22,025 nucleotides of DNA, from assembly GCA_900155495.1 (NCBI GenBank), contig FTLJ01000506.1:1-22025 (forward strand). The letters are read 5' to 3'. The translations under genes and the position numbers were made by a program. Shown in pieces: positions 1-9,715 of the stretch (its first letter is position 1; every line of letters begins with the position of its first letter). The DNA is from Porogramme epimiltina. Taxonomy: Eukaryota > Basidiomycota > Agaricomycetes > Polyporales > Polyporaceae. The notes under the pieces are model-generated. The model was given only the letters and a program-made list of their open reading frames with translations, ran no database searches and had not been told where the DNA came from.

Positions 1-1022
1 GAGGGGTGGGGAGGGGTAGGGGTCATGATGGACGGAACAGGGGGGATGGGGGACGTGGGCTCGCTGCCCTTGGTGAGGGACGCGGTAGCCTTGAGCGAGA
101 CGACCTCCGCGGGGGGATGTGAGGGCTTCGCAGCCTCAACCGTCTTGCGCGGTGAGCTACTCGGAGTACGGTGAATACCCGTGAATGTTGCTACGCCGGT
201 GCCCTTCTCGAGGGGAGTCAAAGAAGGTGAAGGAGGACCGGCGCTGAGCCCAAAAATCTCCTTGATGATGGAGACCATATCGTCCTCCTCCAGGTTTGCG
301 GCGGTGGGACTACGCATGCCGTTGTTTGCCGGCTTTCCGCGAGCGCACTCACGCGCTGTCGCGACGAGGAGTGCGGTCTCGAGACCGATTTGCCGACCCT
401 CCTTAAGGGTGAGGGGTTCTTGGCGCATGCACAGGTAGAGGAACGCGGGAATGAGGAGCCGCTTGTCGAGCTCGTAGGTCTGGTAGAGGTCGATCTTGGG
501 GACAGGCTCGATGACGAACTTTTCGATCTCCCGTGTGCATAGCTTCTTCACTTCGCCAAATCTCCAATCGAACGCGAGCTTGAGGATGGCGATCCAATCG
601 TCAAGGCATGCGTCGTATATTGAGTATTTGCTGTGACACGTCAGCACCAGCGGGAAGACGAGGGACGTAGGGAGGCTCACGGGTTGTAGAATACCCAAAG
701 GAATTTCGAAAACTCGTCCGCCGAGACGTCGTCCAAGGGGAACGGTTGTGCGTCTGACGACCCTCTTGCTGGCTGGCCGGCGGGGGCGGCTACGCCGAGC
801 TTTTCACGGAACCACGCGGACTCCCTCTCGAAGAAGTATCGGTGGACGCGATAGATGTAGTTCTCCACCTAGCCACGGGTGCGCAACGTGCTCAGCACTG
901 GTAGAAAGGGGAGACGAGGGCCGACTCACGAGGAAGTGGATGTCACCACCATTAAGATAGTATTTGGGGTGTCTCTTGACCTGCTCTACAGCTGACTGAG
1001 GTTGGAAAAAGTTATGAGACAT
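1..1022 (-). CDS. BTB/POZ-domain protein, 3' end cut by the window edge
   Basis: Three exons read on the minus strand: 1022-930, 868-681 and 630 to the window edge. Both introns have GTGAG donors and AG acceptors (929-869 and 680-631), and the frame is kept across both. About 303 residues are visible. The N-terminal part reads HPKYYLNGGDIHFL, then VENYIYRVHRYFFERES and an acidic stretch ending in SADEFSKFLWVFYNP. This matches the fungal BTB fold, in which the start of the domain dictates the protein-protein interface. A helical region follows (ACLDDWIAILKLAFDWRF, then LETALLVATARECARGK), typical of the post-BTB part of basidiomycete members. The visible C-terminus is Ser/Pro-rich and probably disordered. 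BTB proteins often dimerise and many act as cullin-3 adaptors, but the substrate here is unknown. I checked exon 3 codon by codon and found no stop before position 1. The ATG at 1022 is the first in frame. Confidence 0.85.
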
Positions 1023-1075
1023 GGTGGGGGAGTGGGAAGGGGAAACTCGAAGGTCGTCCGAGGGGTGTCCGCCAG

Positions 1076-1083
1076 AGATATAG
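1076..1083 (-). promoter_or_regulatory. TATA box of the BTB gene
   Basis: CTATATCT on the minus strand, about 55 bases upstream of the ATG at 1022, with a pyrimidine-rich leader between them. The spacing suits a short 5' untranslated region. Confidence 0.4.
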
Positions 1084-1755
1084 CCAGGGCGGGTCTCCCA
1101 TCGTCTGTCTCCGCTCGGCTAACTACACGTGTCGTCCGCATGCCGTTCCGTCGGCTTTCGACAAAGAGGGGCGGAAAAAGTCGACACGTTGTCCGGCGTT
1201 ACGTATCGGAGAATTGTTCGGCGGGCGTTGGAAGACGTCGAGGAGTGATGAGCGCGAGCGACATGGGGCGTGGAGGAAGAGGGCGAACTTGGAACGGCGC
1301 CTCTGCCTGGCACGCCCTGCAGACTCAGAGTCGTACCACGATCGTCTCGACCCCTCTTTCGCCACCTGGAGCTTTCACCTGTTCCTCCAAGACCTTCCCA
1401 CCGGGGATGATCAACGACGGAACATGCAACGTGCTGTGTGTCTTATGACTAAAGTTCCGTGTAATCGAGACTCCCCATCGTGCACGCGGTCGCAGACGTC
1501 ATGACGCGAAGGTACCGCCATCACTACTGCCATTGTTCTTTCCCTGACACAACGAGTAGCGGTGAATAGTTCTGGGGCAGAGAATCGGGTAGCCACAATG
1601 CTGGGTACGTCACTATACAGCTTCTACATAAATATTTGCCTCATGCTGGGCCTCCTCCAGAGACTATGCCTACGGACTATGAAAGCGTCCTGCGCCCCAT
1701 ACATTGTGATTACACCCCATTGAAGGTCGCGACTCCCGAGTCGCATCGTATGACC
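1084..1755. other. Intergenic, no supported gene
   Basis: Open frames on both strands here overlap one another, are Arg/Ser-rich and match no family I recognise. I see no splice-supported gene, RNA gene or repeat. The part next to 1084 is presumably promoter of the leftward BTB gene. Confidence 0.5.
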
Positions 1756-2325
1756 TCACACCACCGGAAGCGACCGATCCTCATGGTTTGGGGTGCGCGC
1801 GTTCGCCTCGCCGGCTACTTCGTTCTCCTGAGACGCAGGCGCGCTCACGTCAAGACCGAAGAAGTGCTCGACGGTGTTGAGGATGCCCGGCCCGGCCCCA
1901 TGGTGCTCTGGCGCGTCGTGCTCTTCCGTGCTGTGGACGCGCTCGACACGCTCCTCCTCCTCCACCGCGAAGATAGTCCACCTCCGTGCGGGGCGGGCGG
2001 AAACCGGCGTACGGGGGGACTCGGGCTCGCAGCCCGGAGATGGGTCGGAAGCCGACCGTGTGGGTTGCCTCTCCGTGTCATGGCCCTCCTGGTTGTGTGG
2101 CTTGGCCCCTGGTATCACTATTGCCGTGTGAGTATGGCCGAAGGTCGCGGTCCGGACCATCGCAAGATCCTCAGGCCCATTCGAGTCAGATGGGGTGGAA
2201 GGGGGTGCGGTGGGCACGCTGACGCTAGGGACGCGAGCGACAGGGGTGGATGGGGCTTCCGTGTGAGCGGACATTGTGAAGACTACCTCGATGGCAGTAA
2301 GAGAGTTATCAGGTGTAGACGACAT
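1756..2325 (-). CDS. Hypothetical disordered, acidic Ser/Thr/Pro-rich protein
   Basis: A 189-codon frame with an ATG at 2325. I do not recognise the family. The first 110 residues are rich in Ser, Thr and Pro, starting MSSTPDNSLTAIEVVFTMSA. A short segment RRWTIFAVEEEERVERVH follows, then an acidic His/Glu-rich stretch and a possible amphipathic segment ILNTVEHFFGLDVSA. There is no signal peptide or membrane segment. The antisense frame (1636-2331) is about as long but Arg-rich and looks like a shadow. A donor-like GTGAGG overlaps the stop codon, so the gene could have a further exon to the left. The call rests on frame length and plausible composition only. Confidence 0.35.
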   Translation of the reverse strand: MSSTPDNSLTAIEVVFTMSAHTEAPSTPVARVPSVSVPTAPPSTPSDSNGPEDLAMVRTATFGHTHTAIVIPGAKPHNQEGHDTERQPTRSASDPSPGCEPESPRTPVSARPARRWTIFAVEEEERVERVHSTEEHDAPEHHGAGPGILNTVEHFFGLDVSAPASQENEVAGEANARTPNHEDRSLPVV

Positions 2326-2609
2326 CGCTGATGTTTTCGGTCTAGAGGGGTGCCCTGGTAAGATAGCTGTGGTGCTTGGAGTGGGGTGGAGGAGTGTGGC
2401 TTGCTATACCAAAGAGCAAACCCGGGGAAGCTTTTAACTGTCCCTACGAAAGAGCGTCTCTGTATGCATTCACGGAGGATCTGATCGGAACCTCCTGGTG
2501 AGGTAATGTTCATTCGCCCATGAGCTCGTGCATGTGCTCACTTTGGCCGTTGGCGGCGTCATTCAGACTCCTACACTGTGCCCTGATGCGCCAACACTGT
2601 TCTTTGCAG
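2326..2609. other. Intergenic, no supported gene
   Basis: Only short, mutually overlapping frames. Nothing recognisable. Confidence 0.4.
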
Positions 2610-3660
2610 GATGTCGCTATCGACACTGACCTCCGAAGACCCCGTACAGGTAGTTCAACGCCACGAGAATCAAGGATCGGACGCCCGAGTGCCAGAAAAC
2701 AAACTGTGTTTGGTAAAAGTGCCGAGATTGAAGGGCGAGTAGACCACCGCCTTCCGCACAAATCGTTTCTCGGAATAGGTGCTCATTAGAACACATCAAG
2801 ACCGCTCTTCGACAGCAACGGATCGAAGTCCGACCCGTACTTCCATCTAATGTACCGGTGAGTAGATCACTCCTCCCTTCCAGGAGTCGAATACTCGAGC
2901 AGGTTTATGCATGTACTGTAGGTACTATATAGCACCATACTCTGTATTTAGTGACCGTCAGCGCGTCGATCAAAACTAACTACTTCTATCATCCACAACC
3001 AGGTCAGACAGGATCATCACCAAACATCGTCGGTTGTCACGCAATCACAAAGTCGAGAAGATCCTTCCACCGCGTCCTAGTGTTGCCGTCTGTCGTTTTG
3101 GAGTGTTGGAAGTGAACGTGGGGAAGATCTGCGAAGGGACAAGGTCCCAGCATAGCGGTCTCTGTTCTTACCTTGCAGCGGCTGCAATGGAGCCACCTAC
3201 TCGGTCCTCAACCAGCTGCAAGCGTATGCTATCAACGCTACTCGTCCGAGATGCTGCTGTGCATGTGCGGCAGTGAGTTTTGTTGGGGTGTTCGTTCGGT
3301 ATCTGTGATCCCGCGCTGACTCACTTCAAAGCTCGCCTCTATGACCCGCATATCACTATTCGTTTGCGCTCAAGCTCTGCTCGGACAGCCTGTCCATGAT
3401 AGTCAGGCTCTTGCCTCAACCTACGCGTTGCCCATTCCGCCTGGCAACTCCGTTTCCGGTACGAAAAGATGATCGTCGCCGTGGTTGGCTTATGTCGCCA
3501 TAGGATCCTCGTACCCCAGGTGAGTAGACCGGGGTATCTGCAGACTGCTTGGCCTGAAACTAATCGTTCATTCCCCCAACCTCAGGCACTTCACTCCTAG
3601 CCTACGCTTGTCCCCAAAGTGTTTAGCACTAGTGAGGTCCTCTGTTGCATTCACGACCCC
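2610..3660 (+). pseudogene. Possible spliced transcript or decayed multi-exon gene
   Basis: Intron-like structures lie in the plus direction. One runs 3273-3331 (59 bases: GTGAGT donor, CTGAC branch-like site, AAAG end). Another runs 3520-3585 (66 bases: GTGAGT donor, ACTAAT branch-like site, CTCAG end). A weaker donor GTGAGT at 2858 may pair with the acceptor at 3001-3002. The ATG at 2610 opens a 43-codon frame, and a stretch before 2857 reads EHIKTALRQQRIEVRPVLPS in another frame. No single frame joins the putative exons, and the exon 3332-3519 contains stops in every frame. I recognise no family. Either a gene has decayed here or this is a spliced non-coding RNA. The strand is inferred from splice sites only. 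Confidence 0.22.
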
Positions 3661-4024
3661 GTGGCTCATCTCGACCAGGCCACGCATCCGAAATAGCCAG
3701 CAGATTCCCTACTCAACGCCACCTTCGGGCCCGGGCCGAGGCAGTCGCCATTCGCTGCTACGGCAAGCGCTCTAGCATACGCCCCATCCTCGCCCGGCGG
3801 CGCTAAGAACGCATAGGCTGTGCGGGCCCTATCCGCGCCCAGCTTCAGCGCCGTCAGGATCCTGCCACGAGGCGGGGTCTGTACCAGGCACACGCGGAAA
3901 CAACTCAGATCGTCGGGCCTTCGCCTCCTCCGCGCAGTGGTTGCGCAAAGTGCGATTCAAACAGAATCCGTACATCCTGTTCTACAATATCATAAACCTT
4001 ATCTATTTTTTCCCGATGCTACCG
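3661..4024. other. GC-rich intergenic stretch downstream of gene A
   Basis: A minus-strand frame ends at 3666 and reads LKLGADRARTAYAFLAPPGE in its middle. It has no convincing start or splice sites and no known family. About 3670-3950 is more GC-rich than its surroundings, which would give open frames by chance. An AT-rich stretch near 3980-4015 precedes the stop codon of gene A. Confidence 0.3.
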
Positions 4025-5744
4025 TCATGATGCCTTCAGGCTTGCCATGGTGTCGGCCAACACCTCCGAGAACGCCTTCGGGGCGGGGGCCCAAGGGGGG
4101 AACGTGGTAGTCTCCAAGTTTGGAAACGCATCGAGGAACGCGCGCGCGGTCTCCGAAAGTAAGGTTGCGTTGTCAAGTGCATATGACGTCCCGATGTGCG
4201 CACCGATCTCGAGCTGTTGGAGGGGGTGACCTTGCTTCTGGGGAGACGTTGTCGGGCGTAGGCTCGCTTGGGGTAGGCGTAAGAGATTCATGAATGGGAG
4301 GGAGAGGCGGCCAAGACGAGGGTGAGCCTGGGCAAATGCGATGATCGAGTCGAAAGTAGGGTAGTCGCCGTCCGGTCCCCGCCTCGCGAAGTCCTTTACT
4401 TCGTATTCAAAAACTTCGAGTTCTGGCCACGCTGGTGCAATTGAACGGAGGGCAGTATCGGTAAGGCTATTGAGGTGCGAGTCAAGTGGGGGAATGAGGG
4501 AAGCGTAAGTCTGGTGGAGGGAGAGAGTCCGAAGTCTGGGAAAGGAGAAAAGGGGTGTGGTCACTTCCGAAAAGTTGGGTAATAGACCCATGTAGAGTGG
4601 TCCTGTTATAGCAAGGAAATGTAGGCGCAGAGATGACAGGGACCTGGGAAATCTAGAGTAGAGGGAGTGTAGACTAGCCTGAGACATACGATCCACCGCA
4701 TCAGGCCCGGGTTTCCTTACATTGAGTGTAAGGTTTAGGGATTCCAAGCCTCTCAACGGCGGCGTGGCGCCTAGGAAAAGGGTGGCTTCAGTAAAAGTTG
4801 ATTCTAACTGAAGGCTCCGTAGTCGAGGAAATGCGTCATCCGAGGATGCAAGAGGGCTATTGTTGTCGACAGTTGGTAACATGAGTTGGGGTTTATGAAG
4901 CGAAAGGTAACAAAGGGCCGGGAGCTGGGAAAGGATGTATATCATGGTCGGTGTGATCACGACGACACAGCTGAGTTGGAGAGATTGGAGTCTTGAGTGT
5001 TTCCACAGAAACCCGGTCTCGGCAAGGAGCGAATGGAGGCGCGATCCTGAAGGTAATTGGATTGTCAAGTTATCGAGCATTGTAATAATGGGGGTGATGA
5101 GATTTATGGCTTGGTGCATCGACTCAGTGTCATGCCCATACAGACATAGTTCCCGTAAAGTTGAGGAAGAGAAAAATACGGGAGTCCAACTCGGCGGCAT
5201 GTTTGCTTCAACCACGTATTTGAACACGCGTAGTTTTGGTAAGAGGGGAGTCTGTAGAAACCATCGCGCAAGGGCGTCCATCCCAGCATATTGAAAGAGT
5301 CCCATCTGGCTAGTCCTACACGTGATATCAAGTCGACGAATACGAGACGCATAGAACTGAAGTCGTCCCAATTCCTTGCTGTTGGGGTCGCGGGTGAATG
5401 TCTAGCAGACAGACGCGAAAGATGAGAGACCCTCTCTGCAAGTCGGATGGGTTACTCACAAGTTGTTCCGTAGAGTCCAGTTCGTACAAGGGGGGCGTCA
5501 CGATGGAAATGAGGGTGTAGATATTGTTAACATCGCACCACAACCCATCCAATGCCGTGTCGGAGAGGGCACGACACACTCGCGCAATTCGAGCTAGAGC
5601 CTTGCAGTTTGCTTGGTGTTCCGCCTCGAATACCTCAAGCTGACGTTGACTCCGTTTATCGTCCCCAAGCGTAGCAGGGAAGAGGTATCGGAGGATCGCG
5701 TCTGCGATATCACCACAGAGAATGACCTTTTGCGCCGCGGACAT
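4025..5744 (-). CDS. F-box-like/leucine-rich-repeat protein (gene A)
   Basis: Two exons, 5744-5460 and 5401-4025, separated by a 58-base intron (GTGAGT donor, GCTAG acceptor). The product is 553 residues. Residues about 10-80 form an F-box-like region: AILRYLFPA, then ALARIARVCRALSDTALDGLW. This is the part that normally binds Skp1 in SCF ubiquitin ligases. From about residue 105 the protein is a series of irregular LxxLxL leucine-rich repeats, usually the substrate-binding part. Near residue 440 it carries FDSIIAFAQAHPRLGRLSL, which is conserved in genes B-E. The exon-1/exon-2 boundary and the FTRDP junction also match B-E, so this is the same family, but A is clearly the most divergent and lacks the neighbouring membrane-gene tail. 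The ATG at 5744 suits the paralogues better than the in-frame upstream extension. A possible 5' untranslated intron lies at 5819-5765 (GTAAGT to TTTCAAG). The substrate is unknown. Confidence 0.8.
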
Positions 5745-5891
5745 TGGTTGGCCTTGTGCCGATTCTTGAAAATGAACGTAGGTCAACAAATGGGGCGTGA
5801 CTGAGGGGCATGCACTTACTAGTGGTCTTGACGTATTTGATAGAGAAGTCAGCGCAAAATTCGGACCTTTGAGGCCAAGACGCCTCGTCAT

Positions 5892-6441
5892 TAGATCCGC
5901 TATCGCCGTAGCTCAGACCGAGCCCCCGGATACTGCACCGCGTGGCCGTATAGTCGCCTGGCGGATCAAGTAGAAGTGGACAAACAGACTAACAAGTCCA
6001 GGTGACTAGAGCTGACGTGCATATAGACTTAGACACTGTTCTGCCGGTAACAAAGGATGGACTGAAATTTCCGGCGGTAATTACGCCGGTACGTGAGGCT
6101 TTTCCAGAAGGTAGTTCGGAGTTCATCGCAAGAGATAATAAGCAGCGGCTGTTGACAGAGAAGAGAGGTCCTCGGCATGTTCTACCCAGTGACAAGGACG
6201 GGGGGAGGATAGGAAGGACATTGAAAGGGTTTAGGAGTGTATAGTCTAGTGCTTAGCATGGACAGCCAGCTGCAGGGTCGAGGAGTAAATGCTGGAGATT
6301 CGCTTAACGGGTTCCAGCTCGAATGTTTGAACATTCGTGCATAGCGACCGACTTCATGTAATTCAGGGGCGCACTCACATGCACTGACGACATCCGAACG
6401 CCAAGAACAAGGGGCAGAACGACCATTTATTCTTCAGCGTG
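5892..6441. other. Intergenic between divergent genes, no supported gene
   Basis: A plus-strand frame of 80 codons (6002-6244) opens with GTG, lacks an in-frame ATG near its start and matches nothing I know. The region separates leftward gene A from the rightward YCII-like gene, so promoters of both are expected here. Confidence 0.4.
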
Positions 6442-6448
6442 TATATAG
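6442..6448 (+). promoter_or_regulatory. TATA box of the YCII-like gene
   Basis: TATATAG about 90 bases upstream of the ATG at 6533, followed by a pyrimidine-containing leader. Confidence 0.45.
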
Positions 6449-6532
6449 GCAGCTCTCACGTCTGGCGGTCGTAACCTACAGCCTACACATCAAGGGCTAG
6501 CTACTTACCACATCGACGCCTCGTGCACCATC

Positions 6533-7072
6533 ATGGCCCCACCTCCGATCACTAAAACGTTTTCCTCGTCGTCCTCCCCGACTACCCAACTCCCGAGGCT
6601 AAGGAAGCCCGAAAGAAGTTCTTCCCCGCTCACTTGGAGAGCCCGATGGTGAAAGTTCCTGGCTTCGTTGGTACGTGGCTTCCTAGAACGCTACATACCA
6701 TGGGGTATGTTGCGACAACACGCGTGCAGCTCACTTATGTGCCCTTCCCTGATCTACGGCCGGCCCACAACGCCTTGTTTTCCGGAACAATGACAATAGT
6801 TATTGCGAGCGTCATGCTTCCCGACGACGCCAAGTCGCTTGATGCGGACGCGATGACGAAGAGCCAAGGCTCTACTGGATATGTGCAAGCGGAGTCGCTC
6901 GAGAAGGTCTGGGAGGTGATCAAGGCGGATGCCCTCTGGGAGAACGGTGTGGTGCGTACTATGTAGTATCCTCCGGCGGTATTAGGACTGATTGTGTCCC
7001 GGCTCCCAGTGGGATAAGGAGAAGGCGATGGTATTCCCTGTCGCCGTGCTGAGGGTGGACACGCTTGCTTGA
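6533..7072 (+). pseudogene. YCII-related (YciI-like, dimeric alpha-beta barrel) protein, apparently frameshifted
   Basis: The C-terminal part reads QGSTGYVQAESLEKVWEVI, then ENGVV, a 58-base intron (6952-7009, GTGCGT donor, CCCAG acceptor), and WDKEKAMVFPVAVL before a TGA at 7070-7072. The pattern of a GS-like strand, an AESLE helix, an NGVW-like strand and WDKEK is characteristic of fungal YCII-domain proteins, small proteins of uncertain enzymatic role. Upstream, VFLVVLPDYPTPEAKEARKK is the expected first strand, but it lies in a different frame from the only suitable ATG (6533, MAPPPITK). One base appears to be missing near 6553-6559, and the VFLVV frame has a TAA just upstream. A second, 129-base intron (6671-6799, GTACGT to AATAG) keeps the frame and removes residues foreign to the family. 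It is probably a recent pseudogene. A sequencing error or an unusual start remain possible. Confidence 0.5.
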
Positions 7073-8022
7073 ATTGGACGGATCGAGATGGAAGGGTATG
7101 AATCAGGACATGTATAACATCGGATGTTTATCAATATCAGCGGTTAGGGGTGCAAGCCTGAGAAGAGGTGTCGTGGTATGGGACCAGGAGTAGGAAGGCA
7201 TGAATAACAGGACTCAGGCTTGGGAGGACGAGTTTGACGGTCACGTGCATCGTTTCATGGGACCCTGGATACCCCGCCGCATTCCAGCCGTCATCTCGGA
7301 CTCGGAGGCGCTTGAGTCTGGCTGTCAGCGACCACCGTGCTGCAGCCTGCAAGTGCAGGCATATCGCTACATATAGGTAGGCCCCGTGAGCCCAGATGTA
7401 GTTGTCATAGAATGTTGACTTCCAGAAGCGCAGCATACTGCCTTAGCCCTTGTTCGTTACTAGTGCTTGCTACGAAGGCTTGAGGGTAAAAGCACTACGC
7501 AAGTGTGCATAGCTGTTAACCTGTGCATTTGTATTGGTGACTGTTTACGGCCTTGTGTGGAATCATATTGTGAGTCATAGCTGGCACCACGGTATTAACG
7601 TCTAGCACCAGTTGCTAGTTGCTAGTAAGGATGGGGAGCGTGTCTGGGGAAGCTAGCAGGACTCGGCACGTTCAACCTTGGCGAATGCGTGTGCAATCAA
7701 GTCCGTACAATTGGTGAGATTTTATTGTCTTTGCGCGCCGCGGACAGAGCTTTCTAATCCAGAGCCTTCAGCCAGTGCATCAACCGCCTCGGTCTCTTTG
7801 GCGGGCTTGATTTCCCCTCTCCCCAGAGGCTATAACGCTCCGCCACGATGTTCTACGAGCTGGGCGCAACCGAAGAGGCCTCGCAGGGCACCGAATGCCC
7901 CTTTAAATATGGGCAGGGGGTCCGAGCAGTGGCGAAAGAGGTCATCACGTGTGTTGCGCCGCCGCGCTCAACAGACGCGTCGACGCGGTCACATGCTCAC
8001 GCGTCCCTACTCGGCCCCCCAC
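7073..8022. other. Intergenic, upstream region of the membrane-protein gene
   Basis: Frames here are short and overlapping: 7137-7436 on the minus strand, and two plus-strand frames at 7678-8108 that run into the promoter. None resembles a protein family. A CACGTG E-box-type hexamer lies at 7946-7951, about 170 bases upstream of the ATG at 8119. A small tandem duplication of GTTGCTA lies near 7612-7625. No RNA gene was seen. Confidence 0.4.
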
Positions 8023-8030
8023 TATATAAA
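8023..8030 (+). promoter_or_regulatory. TATA box of the membrane-protein gene
   Basis: A consensus TATATAAA 89 bases upstream of the ATG at 8119, followed by a C-rich leader, as expected for a basidiomycete core promoter. Confidence 0.65.
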
Positions 8031-8118
8031 CCCCCAGCCCCGGCAGACTCTCCCAGCCAGACACAGGCAGAAGTCCTCCCCCTCATAGACGTCCAGCGTT
8101 CTCCTTGATACCGACGCC

Positions 8119-9471
8119 ATGTTCGACACCGCAAGGACCATCGCCTGCTTCGTCTCTTCCATAATCTTACCTCGGCTCGCACGCACCGTCTGCACGCCCC
8201 TCTCCGCCTTCGACTCTCTCTTCTCCCTCTCCGTCATCTTTTGTCTCGTCGTCAACGCCTACGTGATTGCCTGCCTGTTCACCAGGAAGACGCTTGGCCC
8301 GATCTCATTCTGCCTCGTTCTCGCTCGGTCTACACTCTACACGGTCATCGTCTTCGGCAAGATCTTCTATCACTCTATCCCCATCGCCGTTAAGGTCGCT
8401 CGACTCGCCTTTCCTTTTTTCCTTACCCTTCTCTCTTTTGCCTATACCTTCGTCGTCACACCCATCTGCCTCGCCTCCAACCTCGCCTTCGCCTTTACTA
8501 TCGCCTTCGCCCTTCTTGCATTCGCCGCCCTCAAGTTCACATGGACATGGCTCAGCATCGTCGCCACACTCACCTGGACCTGTTCAATCTCAACATTCGG
8601 CTTCGCTCGTCGCACTTCGTCTTACGCGGTCTCCCTTCTGCGCCGTCTTCTCAACAGCGAGCTCTGCGCACTCATGAAGGTCTTGGCGGTATACATCGGG
8701 CTGATCGTCATGGCGAAGTTGGCTTGGGTTGGGCGGTGGATGGTGATGGGTAGGAAGCGCGAGGACTCGGAGGATATGGCAGGGGCCACGGCGCATGGCA
8801 CGACGGCGGTACCTGGTAAGCGCGACATTTCTGTTTGCTTTCTCCCCATCTCTGACCCCCGCGAAGAACCCCACCCTGTCGCCCCGTCGGTCTCCGCCAC
8901 GCTCTCCTCCACCTCCTCCGACTCCACCCTCTGCAACATCCACTCGGCATTCACCTCCACCTACCATCGCTTCCAGAAGTTCGTCTTGCCCGCAAAGTCC
9001 GAAACCCTCCTCCTCAGCCCCGCGTCAAGCATCGCCTCGCTCGACACCGACTACTGCGACTCCGAGTACGGCTTCGACGACTACAACATCACCCTCGTCG
9101 ACTGTGACGTCTCCGACTTCGACGAGAAGCTCCCTCTAAGCTCTACCCCCATCGTCGCCACCACCCCCATCATCCCCGCCACACTTTTCTCCCCTCGCTT
9201 CGTCCTCCCCGACCCCCTCGCGGGGGCTCTGGTGCCCGCCTCCCCCAACGTCGACTCCGACTTGGGCGCGCAGAAGGCACAAGCCCCTCTCTTACCCCCC
9301 TTCTCTCTCGAGGACGACACTCACACTCTTGGCGAGGGGAAGCGCAAGAAGACGCGTCGCGGCGGGCGAAAGGTGCCTGGGTGGGAGCGGAGAGCGCGGC
9401 AGCGGGCGCGCAGGGAGGATGGAGAGCCGTCGTTGGAGTTTTTACTCGACATCGAGGATGCGTCTGCGTAG
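8119..9471 (+). CDS. Multi-pass membrane protein of unknown function with a basic C-terminal tail
   Basis: The frame encodes 450 residues; I recognise no named family. Residues about 30-210 are strongly hydrophobic with roughly five or six membrane segments (near 34-54, 61-82, 91-113, 114-138, 141-160, 184-206). The rest is a soluble tail rich in Ser, Pro and Asp, with the motif SPASSIASLDTDYCDSE near 300-316. Near residues 408-432 is a strongly basic patch (KRKKTRRGGRK, then RRARQRARR) that could bind nucleic acid or act as a nuclear-localisation signal. A possible 51-base intron, 8816-8866 (GTAAGC donor, CTGAC branch-like site, GAAG end), is a multiple of three. Splicing would give 433 residues. 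The gene converges on gene B, 244 bases away, and copies of its tail lie beside genes C and D. Confidence 0.75.
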   Translation: MFDTARTIACFVSSIILPRLARTVCTPLSAFDSLFSLSVIFCLVVNAYVIACLFTRKTLGPISFCLVLARSTLYTVIVFGKIFYHSIPIAVKVARLAFPFFLTLLSFAYTFVVTPICLASNLAFAFTIAFALLAFAALKFTWTWLSIVATLTWTCSISTFGFARRTSSYAVSLLRRLLNSELCALMKVLAVYIGLIVMAKLAWVGRWMVMGRKREDSEDMAGATAHGTTAVPGKRDISVCFLPISDPREEPHPVAPSVSATLSSTSSDSTLCNIHSAFTSTYHRFQKFVLPAKSETLLLSPASSIASLDTDYCDSEYGFDDYNITLVDCDVSDFDEKLPLSSTPIVATTPIIPATLFSPRFVLPDPLAGALVPASPNVDSDLGAQKAQAPLLPPFSLEDDTHTLGEGKRKKTRRGGRKVPGWERRARQRARREDGEPSLEFLLDIEDASA

Positions 9472-9672
9472 GTGGCCCTCATCATCACTATCTTCTAGTT
9501 CTTAGGTACTGTACTTCTCTACTAGTCTCTTACTATAGCATATAGTCTACTTATACTTGATTGACGTACTCGGACTTGGATTCGGATACCTCTACACATT
9601 CTATACCCTTCGCATGCATACCCCCACGCAGTCTATACCCATTGTCGCATCGCACCTCATGTATTTTTCTTC

Positions 9673-9696
9673 CTCTATAATCTAATCTCTCTGTTG
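9673..9696 (+). repeat. 3' flanking block of the membrane gene, copied in the array
   Basis: CTCTATAATCTAATCTC plus a few more bases, about 200 bases after the membrane gene stop. Near-identical blocks recur at 12255-12278 and 15438-15461, in the same position relative to the two tail remnants. It may hold the 3' end of the membrane-gene transcript, and it marks homologous points in the duplicated units. Confidence 0.6.
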
Positions 9697-9715
9697 ACAA
9701 TCTCTATTTGGCGTG

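Noticed and set aside
1002..1448. 148-codon plus-strand frame
   Set aside because: It overlaps the BTB gene start and promoter on the opposite strand, is Arg-rich and resembles no family.
1636..2331. 231-codon plus-strand frame
   Set aside because: It is antisense to the 1756-2325 frame. Its Arg/Gly-rich composition looks like a shadow, though neither strand is proven.
3666..3893. Minus-strand Ala/Gly-rich frame downstream of gene A
   Set aside because: It lies in a GC-rich patch where open frames arise by chance, with no ATG-led start, splice support or known domain.
6002..6244. 80-codon plus-strand frame
   Set aside because: It begins with GTG, has no nearby ATG and shows no recognisable domain.
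8590..8967. Frames antisense to the membrane gene
   Set aside because: They overlap a well-supported gene with a strong TATA box and hydrophobic pattern; they are shadows.
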